Origin: DAOUKH01 sp964291475
GTDB taxonomy: Bacteria; Chloroflexota; Dehalococcoidia; SHYB01
Assembly (NCBI GenBank): GCA_964291475.2
Contig: OZ220078.1
Coordinates: 1 to 64,000 of the forward strand
Direction of reading: 5' to 3'
Length of the DNA: 64,000 nt
This document shows positions 51,573-61,514 of the stretch, piece by piece. Under the pieces are notes generated by a model that made no database searches, had not been told where the DNA came from, and saw only the letters and a program-made list of their open reading frames with translations. The translations under genes and the position numbers were made by a program. Numbering within the stretch: position 1 is the stretch's first letter; the number at the start of each line of letters is the position of its first letter.

Positions 51573-52751
51573 ATGCTTGTGGAACTCGAAAACAGCCCTG
51601 TGGGGCGGCTGGTCACTACGATTGAGGGCCGCCGGGCCTTTGTGCCAGCTCCCCTTCCCCGGGCGGTAGACCTTCCAGCCGACCTGGTCATGCAGCTCGA
51701 TGAGGCATCGCGGGCCGTTGCGATGCTGAGCGGCGTGGGTGAAACGATTCCGAACCCACATCTGCTCGTGAGGCCCTTCATGCGACGCGAAGCGGTTCTC
51801 TCGTCGCGCATAGAGGGGACACAGGCGTCGCTGTCCGACTTGCTCCGGTACGAGACCGCGGCCACGCGCCGACGGCCGACGGGGGATGTCGTCGAGGTGG
51901 CGAACTACGTCCTGGCGCTCGAACACGGCTTGGAAGCCTTGGAAGGCTTGCCGATCTGCGTTCGCCTGGCGAATCAGATGCATGAGATTCTGCTGCGCGA
52001 TGTCCGGGGGGAGGACAAGAGGCCGGGCACGCTTCGGGAAGTTCCGGTTTGGATCGGGCCTGAGGGGAGCCCCATCGAGGCGGCTCGATACGTCCCGCCG
52101 CCGGCGCCGCTGGTACGCGAGCTTCTCGAAGACTGGGAGCGGTTCGTGAACGAGCCGGTCGCACTGCCTCCTCTGATCCAGTGCGCGATGATGCACTACC
52201 AGTTCGAGGCGATTCACCCCTATGTGGACGGCAACGGCCGCTTGGGCAGGCTGCTCGTGGTCTTGTTCCTTTGCGAGAAGGGGTTGCTTCGCGCGCCGCT
52301 CCTGCACCTCAGTGCCTATCTCGAGCGGCGGCGGCAGGAGTACTACGACGGGCTGCTGAACGTGAGCGTCACCGGCGATTGGCTTTCCTGGCTGCGGTAC
52401 TTCCTGGCGGGCGTGGCCGAGCAAGCGCACGATACGTTGTTGCGCATACGGTCCGTCCGGGAGCTTCAGGACCGGTACCGTGAGCAACTGCAAGAAGCGC
52501 GCGCGTCGGGGAACGTATTCCGCCTTCTGGACGAACTGCTCGCGGCGCCGACCATGACCATTCCCGAAGCGGCTCGCCGCTTGGGCGTCACCACCGCCGG
52601 CGCGAGAAACATCATGGAGAAGCTCCGGGAGCTGAAGATCGTCGAACTGCAAGCCGGGTCTTGGCCCAGGTTGTACGAGGCGACGGAGCTTCTCGCCGTC
52701 ATCGACGCGCCCAGCGCGGCCGCTATACCCCAGCCCAGCCCCCGCGGCTAG
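51573..52751 (+). CDS. Fic-family AMPylase-like protein with C-terminal winged helix
   Basis: Intact Fic protein of 392 aa. ATG 51573 (MLVELENSPVGRLV) is chosen because the frame upstream is the regulatory array; no clear ribosome-binding site precedes it. The inhibitory motif S77-S-R-I-E81-G82 and the catalytic motif HPYVDGNGRLGR (215-226; Tyr instead of Phe) are intact. The C-terminal APTMTIPEAARRLGVTTAGA, followed by RNIMEKLRELKIVEL (about 338-372), is a winged helix. Same architecture as the 1330-2486 protein, but with a different upstream operator. The stop overlaps the stop of the convergent cyclase gene (CTAG, 52748-52751). Toxin-like or regulatory AMPylation is possible; the target is unknown. 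Confidence 0.93.
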   Translation: MLVELENSPVGRLVTTIEGRRAFVPAPLPRAVDLPADLVMQLDEASRAVAMLSGVGETIPNPHLLVRPFMRREAVLSSRIEGTQASLSDLLRYETAATRRRPTGDVVEVANYVLALEHGLEALEGLPICVRLANQMHEILLRDVRGEDKRPGTLREVPVWIGPEGSPIEAARYVPPPAPLVRELLEDWERFVNEPVALPPLIQCAMMHYQFEAIHPYVDGNGRLGRLLVVLFLCEKGLLRAPLLHLSAYLERRRQEYYDGLLNVSVTGDWLSWLRYFLAGVAEQAHDTLLRIRSVRELQDRYREQLQEARASGNVFRLLDELLAAPTMTIPEAARRLGVTTAGARNIMEKLRELKIVELQAGSWPRLYEATELLAVIDAPSAAAIPQPSPRG

Positions 52752-53692
52752 AAGATGGCGATGGGGTTGACGGGGGAGCCGGTGACGCCTTCGAGGGGGA
52801 GGGGGTTCACGGTGATGAGGAACTCCCAGCGGTTGCGTTGGGCGCAGGCTTCGGCGAGCTCTTCGAGGTTGGCGTTGTCGACAATCCAGACGCCCATGGC
52901 GGTGATGGCGACCTGGTGCACCGGCATGGCTACGCGCGGGTAGCCGCTGGGCACGATGTCCTGGGCGACGTCGCCGCCGAGGACGGCGATGTCGCGCTCG
53001 CGGAGCCAGGGGAGGCAGGCGGCCTGGAGGCCGCCGCGGTTCGGCTCGGCGGCCTCGGCCCCCTCCTCGAGGTGCTGCCGGTAGCTCCCCGTGCGCACGA
53101 AGAGGAGGTCGCCGGGCTCGACGCGCACGTTTTGCGCCGCCTCCGCCGCGTCGAGGTCTTCGGGGAAGATGCCGGGCTCCTTGTCGATCCACTTGACGCC
53201 CTTGAGGCGGGGGATGTCGAGGAGGACGCCGCGGGTGGTGATGCCCTCGCGGAGGACGGCGATGGAGTCGACGAGCGCGCCGAAGTTGGTGGTGCACTGG
53301 GCGGCGGAGAAGCCGTTGTAGCTCATACCGTTCCAGAAGATGTGGGAGAGGGCGTCGAGGTGGGTGATCGAATGGCCGTGGAAGTTGAAGCCGATGAAGT
53401 CGGTCGAGAACTGGAAGATCCCCTCCGCTTGCTTCACGTCCTTCCACCGCTCGCCGCTGTTGGACATGAAGTGCATGAAGCCCTGCTGCCCGCCGAGCGG
53501 GAGGAGGGTCTTGTTGACGGGCCGGGCGCAGGTGACGGGGACGCCCTCCTCGACGGTGGCCAGGGCCTGCTTGCGCTTCTCGGGCGTGATGAGGTTGATG
53601 GTGCCGAGCTCGTCGTCGTCGCCCCAGCGGCCCCAGTTGCTGAGCTTGTCGAAGTAGCCGAGAACCTCTGCTTCGGTTGGCTTGACGGGCAT
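52748..53692 (-). CDS. Cyclase family (kynurenine formamidase-like) metal hydrolase
   Basis: A 314-aa putative cyclase/formamidase. Start MPVKPTEAEVLGYFDKLSNW at 53692. The family metal motif HxGTHxDxxxH appears as H107-S-I-T-H111-L-D113-A-L-S-H117. NWGRWGDDDELGTINLITPEKR is typical of the longer cyclases in soil and marine bacteria, which hydrolyse unknown esters or amides. GDLLFVRTGSYRQHL and LGGDVAQD follow the pattern. Cytosolic; divergent neighbours are unrelated. Stops of this and the Fic gene overlap by four bases. Confidence 0.92.
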   Translation of the reverse strand: MPVKPTEAEVLGYFDKLSNWGRWGDDDELGTINLITPEKRKQALATVEEGVPVTCARPVNKTLLPLGGQQGFMHFMSNSGERWKDVKQAEGIFQFSTDFIGFNFHGHSITHLDALSHIFWNGMSYNGFSAAQCTTNFGALVDSIAVLREGITTRGVLLDIPRLKGVKWIDKEPGIFPEDLDAAEAAQNVRVEPGDLLFVRTGSYRQHLEEGAEAAEPNRGGLQAACLPWLRERDIAVLGGDVAQDIVPSGYPRVAMPVHQVAITAMGVWIVDNANLEELAEACAQRNRWEFLITVNPLPLEGVTGSPVNPIAIF

Positions 53693-53801
53693 GGCGCGCC
53701 TCCTGGGGCGTAGGGTCGCGCCGAAGTGTGGCGGGGGGCGGCCCCGCGTGTCAAATCGGGTGGGACGGGCGGTTCAGGACCGGACCTGGGAGGAAGCCAA
53801 G

Positions 53802-54207
53802 CTAGAAGAACCCCCAATCGTCGTCGCGGCGGCGCGCCGCTCGGCGTTTCTTCACCTGCCGTTTCTCTGACAAGTCATCGAAGTACTTCTGTGGAATGAC
53901 TTTCGTTGGCGGCCCCTTCGCTTGCCTGGCAGGTGTGAGCTTGTACTGCTTGCGAAACTCCCCGTCGGTCGCGGCACCCTTTCGCTTATTGCAAAGGCCA
54001 CATAGCAACTGGAAGTTCACGATACTGTCAGACCCTCCCCTCGCCACCGGCTTCTTGTGATCGACTTCGAAATGTGAAGGATCCTTCTCTCTTCCCGCAG
54101 TACATGCATCTATTGCGCTGCTTCTTGGCGAGCAACGTGCGGAGTTCCTTCAGCTCGCTCTTGCCGATCCGTCGCCGCTGCGGTGTATCGTCATCCCAGA
54201 AGATCAT
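53802..54207 (-). CDS. HNH endonuclease (frameshifted near 54080)
   Basis: Small HNH nuclease. The N-terminal part starts MIFWDDDTPQRRRIGKSEL at 54207 and contains a zinc knuckle CMYCGK. The frame breaks in AAGAGAGAAGGATCC; one added base restores EKDPSHFEVDHKKPVARGGS with the catalytic DH, then IVNFQLLCGLCNKRKG, the second zinc pair and final His/Asn-like Asn of the HNH motif. The C-terminus is basic (VKKRRAARRRDDDWGFF). Restored length about 135 aa. Nicking or cleaving DNA, typical of mobile or defence-related genes; target unknown. Lower local GC than the neighbours suggests recent acquisition. Confidence 0.85.
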
Positions 54208-54289
54208 TACGCCCCCGCATCTCCGACCATTAGTCAAACACCCAGCCGCCGAGGAGAGTCAACGAGTTGGGGCTCCAACGGCATGGGAT

Positions 54290-54646
54290 TCACCGAGGCT
54301 TGAGGAAGCCGATTTGGTTCCTTTGCGGCTCCGTGTCCGGAATGGCCTCCGAGTGGTTCGCATTGGTGGGTTCTTCGAGCAACTCCAATCGGTCAACGAG
54401 CTGCGTGAGCCGCTCTAGCAGTCGTTTCGAAGGCATCGCAGGGTCCTTTGAGACCGAGACCCATTGGAGCAGCCGATCAGGCATCTCGGCCATCCCGGTC
54501 AATTCGCGGTCATCCGGATAGGACGCGCGCGCTTCTCGGAGGAGCTGATTGTATCGTTCCATACGGATGTCGTCCGAGATGAAGTCTCGCGTGGAGAGGC
54601 TCTCTCTGACCTCACTTTCCAGACGCTTGGCTTGCTCAAGAAGCAT
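54290..54646 (-). CDS. Hypothetical helical protein
   Basis: A 118-aa protein with no family I recognise. ATG 54646 has GGAGGGAAAGT just upstream and a near-consensus promoter at 54677-54705. The sequence is charged and mostly helical (MLLEQAKRLESEVRESLSTR, KRLLERLTQLVDRLELLEE), with a probable coiled coil at about 72-95 and a polar tail. Base composition is lower in GC than neighbouring metabolic genes. It lies upstream of and on the same strand as the HNH gene (about 80 bp), so the two may form one acquired unit. Function unknown. Confidence 0.7.
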   Translation of the reverse strand: MLLEQAKRLESEVRESLSTRDFISDDIRMERYNQLLREARASYPDDRELTGMAEMPDRLLQWVSVSKDPAMPSKRLLERLTQLVDRLELLEEPTNANHSEAIPDTEPQRNQIGFLKPR

Positions 54647-54676
54647 ACTTTCCCTCCGGCAACGGAATCGGGGATG

Positions 54677-54705
54677 ATTATACGAAACCGCTAAGACGAA
54701 AGTAA
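54677..54705 (-). promoter_or_regulatory. Near-consensus promoter for the hypothetical gene (and perhaps HNH)
   Basis: Minus strand TTACTT (54700-54705), 17 bp, TATAAT (54677-54682); start near 54670, 24 nt before ATG 54646. Confidence 0.65.
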
Positions 54706-54741
54706 AGTAGGAAGAGCCTCGGCCCCTACTACTTATTGTGG

Positions 54742-56775
<2,034 letters not shown>

Positions 56776-56902
56776 GAATGTCGCTCGGTGGACGGGGTTG
56801 GTCTTGGGGCCGCGTCCGACGGCATACGCTACCCCCGCGGAGGCGGAGAGTAAAGGGTTGCGGGTGGGGTGTTTGGCGGAGGTTGTCGTGGGTGGAAGGG
56901 GA

Positions 56903-56922
56903 GGGCGACTCGTGAGTCGCCC
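56903..56922. repeat. Short palindromic repeat GGGCGACTCGTGAGTCGCCC
   Basis: Second copy of the 20-bp palindrome at 45446-45465, with compensating T-to-C / A-to-G changes that keep the arms paired, again followed by CTACGGG. Confidence 0.7.
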
Positions 56923-56966
56923 CTACGGGAGAGAGACGGGTTGCGATGGGTGGTTGGTGGTGATGA

Positions 56967-57092
56967 GGGGGCCCCTCATCTCAATCTTCTCCCGGGGGGA
57001 GAAGAGGCAAGACCACCGCCCGCCGCTCGCCCGACGCGCCCCCGGGGCGCGTGCCCGCCCTCAGTCCCCAGAGGGAGGGAGGTTTAAGGGGC
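56967..57092 (+). repeat. Dispersed ~120-bp hairpin repeat, full copy
   Basis: GGGGGCCCCTCATCTC start, CTTCTCCCGGGGGGAGAAG hairpin, GACGCGCCCCCGGGGCGCG centre and CCAGAGGGAGGGAGG end. With the short palindrome it fills most of the 508-bp divergent region 56776-57283; the remainder holds the promoter at 57182. Confidence 0.85.
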
Positions 57093-57175
57093 GCTCCCCG
57101 GAGGGGGAGAGGGCGGAGGGGGGGATGGCGATGCGCCTCGCCGCCTGTTCCAACAGACCCCTCTGTCAAATATGG

Positions 57176-57210
57176 TTTGTATTGCAAAGTACTTTGTATT
57201 GTATTAGACT
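57176..57210 (+). promoter_or_regulatory. Promoter with built-in operator for the membrane protein/HTH pair
   Basis: TTGCAA (57182-57187), 17 bp, TAGACT (57205-57210). The word TTTGTATTG occurs twice, at 57176-57184 and 57193-57201, one 17-bp step apart, and between them lies the palindrome CAAAGTACTTTG (57185-57196). The operator therefore occupies the spacer and the -35, as expected if the HTH protein of the operon represses itself. Confidence 0.65.
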
Positions 57211-57283
57211 GCGGTGGATCAAGCGATTGCCCGGTCGCCACAGGGCCGTGGTGCGAGTCGCGTGACTGATTGGAGGGACCACG

Positions 57284-57916
57284 ATGGCAACTCGAGACAA
57301 CGAAGCGGCGGCTCCCACGCCCCTGGAGAGTGTTGAGGCTATCCACACGACCATGGATAGGACCAGGAGCTCCATGTACGTCGCCGGGTCGGCGATGATA
57401 CTGCTTTTCTGGACCGCCATAGCATCCGTGGGACTCGCGACGCAGTACGCCGTCATGGAGCTGGCCCCCGACTTCATCGATCGCAGCCCTTGGTTCTTCG
57501 GGGCGCTCTGGGGGAGCCTCATGGTGCCGGGCATGGTGGGGAGCGGGATCATAGGAAGCCGGGCGGGCAAGAAGATCGCACGGGGCGACGCCGCCCGGAG
57601 CGCCGGCATACGGGTGTTCCTCTACTGGCTGGCGGTGGTGGCGGCGATGTTCATCATCCCGGCAGCCGTTGGGCTGTGGAACGCCGAAGACGGGGACAGG
57701 GTACCGGGCGTGGTCATGGGGATAGTGTCCCTTGGCTACATCCTTTTCGGCATCATGTACCGCCCGGCGTTGGCGGTCATCGGCGTGGGATTCGCCACGG
57801 CGTTCTACATTCCCTACGTCCTCCTGGACGATCTTGCTATGCCGGTGTCCGGGGGACTGATGTTGGCGGTGGTTCTCCTGGGCGCGTGGTGGATAGGGAA
57901 GAGCGGGGACAATTGA
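57284..57916 (+). CDS. Six-span membrane protein, partner of an HTH regulator
   Basis: A 210-aa integral membrane protein. ATG 57284 follows GGAGGG. A soluble N-terminus (1-31) precedes hydrophobic spans at about 32-55, 70-92, 110-132, 142-158, 161-182 and 187-205. No enzymatic motif is visible. Its stop overlaps the TTG start of the HTH gene (TTGA), so the two are translationally coupled. Pairs of small membrane protein plus ArsR-like winged helix are common in Bacteria; the membrane protein may sense a signal and control the regulator. I cannot assign a family. Confidence 0.85.
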   Translation: MATRDNEAAAPTPLESVEAIHTTMDRTRSSMYVAGSAMILLFWTAIASVGLATQYAVMELAPDFIDRSPWFFGALWGSLMVPGMVGSGIIGSRAGKKIARGDAARSAGIRVFLYWLAVVAAMFIIPAAVGLWNAEDGDRVPGVVMGIVSLGYILFGIMYRPALAVIGVGFATAFYIPYVLLDDLAMPVSGGLMLAVVLLGAWWIGKSGDN

Positions 57917-58227
57917 TCAACGGGCACGCCGTCCTCAACGAGACCATCCACCAGTCCACCCGACTGCGCATCATGACCCTGTTGGTCTCGGTGCCGGAGG
58001 ACGATCGCTTCGCCTTTGGCTTCGTGCAGCAGGAGCTCGGCCTGACGGCCGGAAACCTGACCACGCATCTCAGGAAGCTGGAGGAAGCCGACTATCTGGC
58101 CACTACCAAGGAGTTCGTCGATGCCAAACCGCGCACGTGGCTGCAGGCGACGCCGCTGGGACGCCAGGCGTTCGCCGAGTATCTGTCGAACCTCCACGAC
58201 GTGCTGAACTTCCAGGCGGGTAGGTGA
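57913..58227 (+). CDS. Winged-helix transcriptional regulator (HTH_34 / ArsR-like)
   Basis: A 104-aa DNA-binding protein. The start TTG 57913 overlaps the stop of the membrane gene. STRLRIMTLLVSVPEDDRFAFG and the recognition helix LGLTAGNLTTHLRKLEEADY, then KTWLQATPLGRQAF-like KPRTWLQATPLGRQAFAEYL, are the pattern of the PF13601-type winged-helix family. No cysteine metal site, so it is not a metal-sensing ArsR. The TTTGTATTG/CAAAGTACTTTG elements in the operon promoter are its likely target. It converges with hicB across 96 bp that hold nothing distinct. Confidence 0.92.
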   Translation: MINGHAVLNETIHQSTRLRIMTLLVSVPEDDRFAFGFVQQELGLTAGNLTTHLRKLEEADYLATTKEFVDAKPRTWLQATPLGRQAFAEYLSNLHDVLNFQAGR

Positions 58228-58323
58228 CCATAAGAGGTACGGGCTGCTAGAACGTTCCAGACGCGCCTGCGGGACCTGCATCAGAGGGGAAGGCCAAGGG
58301 AGGCCCTCGCCCTCCGCCGTGGC

Positions 58324-58707
58324 TTAGCCGCCCTGGGCCGCGATCCGCCGGGCCATCCACGTGATGTAGGCCGTACGGGTCATGTTGCGCCGGCGGCACT
58401 CCTCGTCGATAAACGCAACGATCCCGTCGTCGAGCTGGCAGTGGACCTGGACTTTCCGGTGTGAGGGGCGAATCAGCGGAATGCTCACGAGTGTGTTGCC
58501 GGCGGGTACGTCGACGTCCTTGAGCTCGCTCGCGGGCGGAACCTCGAACCCCCGCTCCTCCGATACCTCGACGTAGTCGCGAAGAACGTCGACGGCGTCG
58601 TCGATGGCCTCCTCGAGCGTGTCGGCCGTCACGGCCACGCCGGGAAGGTCGGGGAAGACGAGGCCGTAGATGCCGCCGCCCTGTTCGATGAGTGCCGGGT
58701 ATCTCAT
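58324..58707 (-). CDS. hicB: HicB-family antitoxin
   Basis: A 127-aa antitoxin. Start MRYPALIEQGGGIYGLVFPD at 58707 after AGGAGAGAAGG. The N-terminal partly degraded RNase-H-like HicB domain shows FPDLPGVAVTADTLEEAIDDAVDVL. The C-terminal part (VQVHCQLDDGIVAFIDEECR, NMTRTAYITWMARRIA) is a ribbon-helix-helix DNA-binding segment that would autoregulate the operon. It lies 10 bp after hicA. Binds and blocks HicA. Confidence 0.93.
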   Translation of the reverse strand: MRYPALIEQGGGIYGLVFPDLPGVAVTADTLEEAIDDAVDVLRDYVEVSEERGFEVPPASELKDVDVPAGNTLVSIPLIRPSHRKVQVHCQLDDGIVAFIDEECRRRNMTRTAYITWMARRIAAQGG

Positions 58708-58717
58708 GCCTTCTCTC

Positions 58718-58903
58718 CTATCCCCATCCCGCCTTCTGCGCAATCGTCCGGGCGGTCCCGGGCCGCAACTCACCGTGCCGAGGCACCACGATGATGCCCT
58801 TGCGAAGATGGGCGTAGATCGAATGCTTGCCCTCCCGGACGAGCTCCCACCCCTCGCGGAGCAGCCGCCGGATAATGCGGCGGCGGCCCGTTTCCATGTA
58901 CAT
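58718..58903 (-). CDS. hicA: HicA-family mRNA interferase toxin
   Basis: A 59-61 aa toxin with a dsRBD-like fold that cuts mRNA. GRRRIIRRLLREGWELVREG leads to KHSIYAHLRKGIIVVPRHGE with the catalytic His (GKHSIY, a change from the usual GSHH), then LRPGTARTIAQKAGW, the usual HicA ending. Two starts are possible, ATG 58903 and ATG 58897. The promoter position favours 58897, which would make the mRNA leaderless. First gene of the hicAB operon. Confidence 0.92.
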   Translation of the reverse strand: MYMETGRRRIIRRLLREGWELVREGKHSIYAHLRKGIIVVPRHGELRPGTARTIAQKAGWG

Positions 58904-58931
58904 ATATTAGTACAGCCCGCACGGTTGGCAA
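58904..58931 (-). promoter_or_regulatory. hicAB promoter (leaderless arrangement)
   Basis: Minus strand TTGCCA (58926-58931), 16 bp, TAATAT (58904-58909). Seven bases downstream of the -10 is the A of ATG 58897, so translation would start at the 5' end. The imperfect palindrome GTACTAATATATGTAC overlapping the -10 (about 58898-58912) is a candidate HicB operator. Confidence 0.55.
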
Positions 58932-58955
58932 GCCTACTACGGCGACCCTACGGCC

Positions 58956-58985
58956 TTGCGCCGCCGACGAGGCCGCTGCTATGAT
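58956..58985 (+). promoter_or_regulatory. Promoter for the gene at 59051
   Basis: TTGCGC (58956-58961), 18 bp, TATGAT (58980-58985); start near 58992, leader about 60 nt. Confidence 0.5.
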
Positions 58986-59050
58986 GCCGCGGCGTGCCCG
59001 GCACCTGTGACGGGCGAATCTCGAAGCGAAGCAACGGTTTCGGAGGCTCC

Positions 59051-59487
59051 ATGACGACAGACGACAAGCCCCAAGGCTATAACGGCCACGCCTACTTCAC
59101 CATCGACGACATCGCGGCGATGCTTCCCAGCCCCGCGCGGCTCATGCCGGAGGTCGGCCTGCGGTGGTGGAAGGCCTACTATGCCGCCAAAGAAGGGAAC
59201 TGGCCGCTGGCCGAGTTCCAAGTTAAAGAAATCGAAGAGCTGATCGACACCTGCATGATCACGCGGCCGAAGTATGCGCAGTGGATGGAGCCGTTCATCA
59301 ACGACGACCTCGGCGGCATTAAGAAGGCCATCAAAGCCGGCGACTGGGGACAGTTCGAGGAACTCTTCAACGAGTCGACCAAGAACGCCAACGACTATCA
59401 CAAGGCCGCCGACAAGCCCTGCTCCAGTGGCGGCTTCCCGAGTACCCACCCCCGGATATCGATCTTACGCCTCAGCCGGACGCTTAG
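59051..59487 (+). CDS. Uncharacterised protein, PEYPPPDIDLTP-type ending (frameshifted near 59420)
   Basis: ATG 59051 follows GGAGG by 5 nt. The protein starts MTTDDKPQGYNGHAYFTIDD and contains LMPEVGLRWWKAYYAAKEGN, WPLAEFQVKEIEELID and INDDLGGIKKAIKAGDWGQF. After NDYHKAADKP the frame breaks; one added base near 59420 gives LLQWRLPEYPPPDIDLTPQP and a stop at 59485-59487, a more convincing end than the 100 extra residues of the unbroken frame, which run into the dispersed repeat. Restored length about 145 aa, mostly helical, no signal peptide or membrane span. I recognise the pattern as a recurring hypothetical protein of Chloroflexota-like genomes but know no function; the helical up-and-down layout is reminiscent of small helical-bundle proteins. 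Confidence 0.75.
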
Positions 59488-59648
59488 CGTCCCCCTCAAC
59501 ACGACTGCGAGCCATCGCATGAAGGCTCCGCCGCGTGGCCCGCGCGGCGGGGCCTTCGACTTTTCGGCAGGCGGGCATTGGCGGGCTATCATTGGGGAAT
59601 CGGGACGTAGGCGCGCGAGCAGACTCCGACAGCCCGTGGCGGTTGTGA

Positions 59649-59692
59649 GGGGCCCCCTCATCTCAATCTTCTCCCGAGAGAAGAGGCAAAAC
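59649..59692 (+). repeat. Dispersed repeat, 5' module only
   Basis: GGGGCCCCCTCATCTCAATC followed by the shortened hairpin CTTCTCCCGAGAGAAGAG. The centre and end modules are missing; the HD-domain gene starts 35 bp later. Confidence 0.75.
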
Positions 59693-59726
59693 CCCCAGCC
59701 TCGTCCACGCTTCGTAAGAGTTTTTG

Positions 59727-60578
59727 ATGGATGACACGCTGAGACGTAATCTCCTCTCGCTGTACGACGCGCCGAGCCCCGGCGACCCGTCGCGGGTCGT
59801 GACGGGGTACGACAAGACGCACGCGGAGCGGGCGACGCGAATCGTGCTGGCGCTCGCCGGCGAGCTGGGCCTGGCAGGGGACTGGCTCGGCGACCTGGAA
59901 GTGACCTGCCTGCTGCACGATCTGGGGCGGGCCGGCATGGACCCGCAGCTTTTCGGGAGCATCTTCCGTCTCGCCGAGGAGCGGGGGGTGCCGGTGCGGC
60001 TCTCAGAGATGCGGGAGCGCTACCCCGACCTCGACGAAGCCCACGCTTGCGCGCATTTCCTCGATCTGATGGCGCCCGTGTTCCACGAGGAGGGGATCGC
60101 GATGACGTCGGCGGTGGCCGACCACGTCGCGATGCGGCTCGACTTCAAGGGGCGCCTGCGGCGGGTGCTCGACGAGCGCGCGCCGAAGCTCGCCGCGTGG
60201 GGGGTCGCCGTCCACCCGTGGATGGAGAAGGTGATGCTGTACTACTACTACCCCGCGCTGATTGAGGACGAGCCCGATGAGGTGCGTCGGATGGGCATGA
60301 TGCTGGTGGCCGGGGAGAACTTCGAGGCGTACAACAACCACGAACGCGCCCGCGACTATTACCTGGGGCGCGAGGCGACACTCGCGGCGGTCTTCGACGC
60401 GCTCGATGGGTTCGAGCGCCGGGGGCTGGTGGACGGGGTGGTCATGGACGCCCTGCGGCGGCTGACGGCGTCGGGGCGTCTAGACGCGGTGATCAAGGAG
60501 TCGCGGGGCATGGGGGCCGAGGAGCCGCTGCCGCCGGAGGATGTCGCGTTCCAGCGGGCGCTTGCGGCGGCGGGGTAG
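59727..60578 (+). CDS. HD-domain phosphohydrolase-like protein
   Basis: A 283-aa HD-superfamily protein, metal-dependent phosphohydrolase fold. ATG 59727 (MDDTLRRNLLSLYDAP). His32 (KTHAERATRIV), His64-Asp65 (CLLHDLGRAG) and a later His/Asp pair (SAVADHVAMRLDF) give the H...HD...D pattern. VHPWMEKVMLYYYYPALIED is distinctive for this subgroup. Possible substrates are nucleotides or cyclic nucleotides; none can be chosen. It follows a truncated dispersed repeat, and the next repeat lies directly after the gene. Confidence 0.88.
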   Translation: MDDTLRRNLLSLYDAPSPGDPSRVVTGYDKTHAERATRIVLALAGELGLAGDWLGDLEVTCLLHDLGRAGMDPQLFGSIFRLAEERGVPVRLSEMRERYPDLDEAHACAHFLDLMAPVFHEEGIAMTSAVADHVAMRLDFKGRLRRVLDERAPKLAAWGVAVHPWMEKVMLYYYYPALIEDEPDEVRRMGMMLVAGENFEAYNNHERARDYYLGREATLAAVFDALDGFERRGLVDGVVMDALRRLTASGRLDAVIKESRGMGAEEPLPPEDVAFQRALAAAG

Positions 60579-60608
60579 GGGGAGCGGGATTCCATCAGCG
60601 GTTGCGAG

Positions 60609-60652
60609 GGGGCCCCTCATCTCAATCTTCTCCCCACGGGAGAAGAGGCAAG
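60609..60652 (+). repeat. Dispersed repeat, 5' module only
   Basis: GGGGCCCCTCATCTCAATCT and the hairpin CTTCTCCCCACGGGAGAAGAG; a degraded remainder may extend to about 60750. Confidence 0.75.
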
Positions 60653-60753
60653 AGGGGACCACCGCGCCCCGCCCCTACATGAATGACCCCCTACTGCCGT
60701 CGCGGTTTACGAAAAGGTCTTCCGTGGGGAGGAGAGGGAAGACCCCTGGCTGG

Positions 60754-60759
60754 TAGACT
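60754..60759 (+). promoter_or_regulatory. -10 box TAGACT close to the hydrolase start
   Basis: TAGACT ends 8 bp before ATG 60768 and no ribosome-binding site is visible, so a leaderless mRNA is likely. No clear -35. Confidence 0.4.
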
Positions 60760-60767
60760 AGGCCGCC

Positions 60768-61508
60768 ATGGGTACGGACTTCGTGTTCATCCACGGCGGG
60801 GGCCGGGCGGGGTGGTGCTGGACGCCGACGATTGAGGAGATGGCCCGTTCGGGGCATCCCAACCTAGGCAGGCTCGTCGCCCTGGACATGCCCGGCTGGG
60901 GCGCGAAGAAGGACGCCGAAGACTGCACGATGGCGGGCTACGTCGCCTCGGCGATCGGCGACATCGAGGCCGCCGATCTGCGCGACATCATCGTGGTCGG
61001 GCATTCCTTTGCCGGGCTGACGATTCCGTACATCGTCACCGCCATGCCGGAGCGCTTCAAGCGGGTGGTCTTCATGGCGTGCGCCGTCCCCGACGAGGGA
61101 GACAGTCTGCGGGACCTCCTGGTGAGCATGGGGAAGATGGACCCTGCTGAGCGGATCAGGCCGGCTGCTCCACGGGAGCGGTTCAAGTCGGAGTGGGATG
61201 TCGAACGGTCGAGCAAGCGGCTGGGGAGGGAGCGGGCCGAATGGCTCGTGGCCTGCCTGGAGAAGGAGTTCGAGCGCGAGCGGCCGATGCCGGTGATGGA
61301 GAAAGTGGCCCGCGACGGGTTCATCGGGCTCAAGCCAGCGTCGTGGATCGTGCTGACGCGGGACCGGTCGATGCCGCCCTCCTGGCAGCGCAAGTTCGCG
61401 GCCAAGATGGGGATAGCGGAGACGGACCAGATCAATCTCGGCGGCGAGCACGACGCCATGATCAGCAACCCGAAGGGCGTCGCCGAGATTCTGCTGCGCT
61501 GGGCCTAG
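60768..61508 (+). CDS. Alpha/beta hydrolase, methylesterase/hydroxynitrile-lyase-like
   Basis: A 246-aa alpha/beta hydrolase. MGTDFVFIHGGGRAGWCW gives the oxyanion HGGG loop, Ser80 lies in VGHSFAG, and the His of GGEHDAMISNP near the C-terminus completes the triad. The HGGGRAGWCW, ALDMPGWG and GGEHD...SNP pattern matches the plant-type methylesterase and hydroxynitrile-lyase group found widely in bacteria. Substrate is probably a small ester. It converges with the acyl-CoA dehydrogenase gene across 6 bp. Confidence 0.92.
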   Translation: MGTDFVFIHGGGRAGWCWTPTIEEMARSGHPNLGRLVALDMPGWGAKKDAEDCTMAGYVASAIGDIEAADLRDIIVVGHSFAGLTIPYIVTAMPERFKRVVFMACAVPDEGDSLRDLLVSMGKMDPAERIRPAAPRERFKSEWDVERSSKRLGRERAEWLVACLEKEFERERPMPVMEKVARDGFIGLKPASWIVLTRDRSMPPSWQRKFAAKMGIAETDQINLGGEHDAMISNPKGVAEILLRWA

Positions 61509-61514
61509 GGCAGG

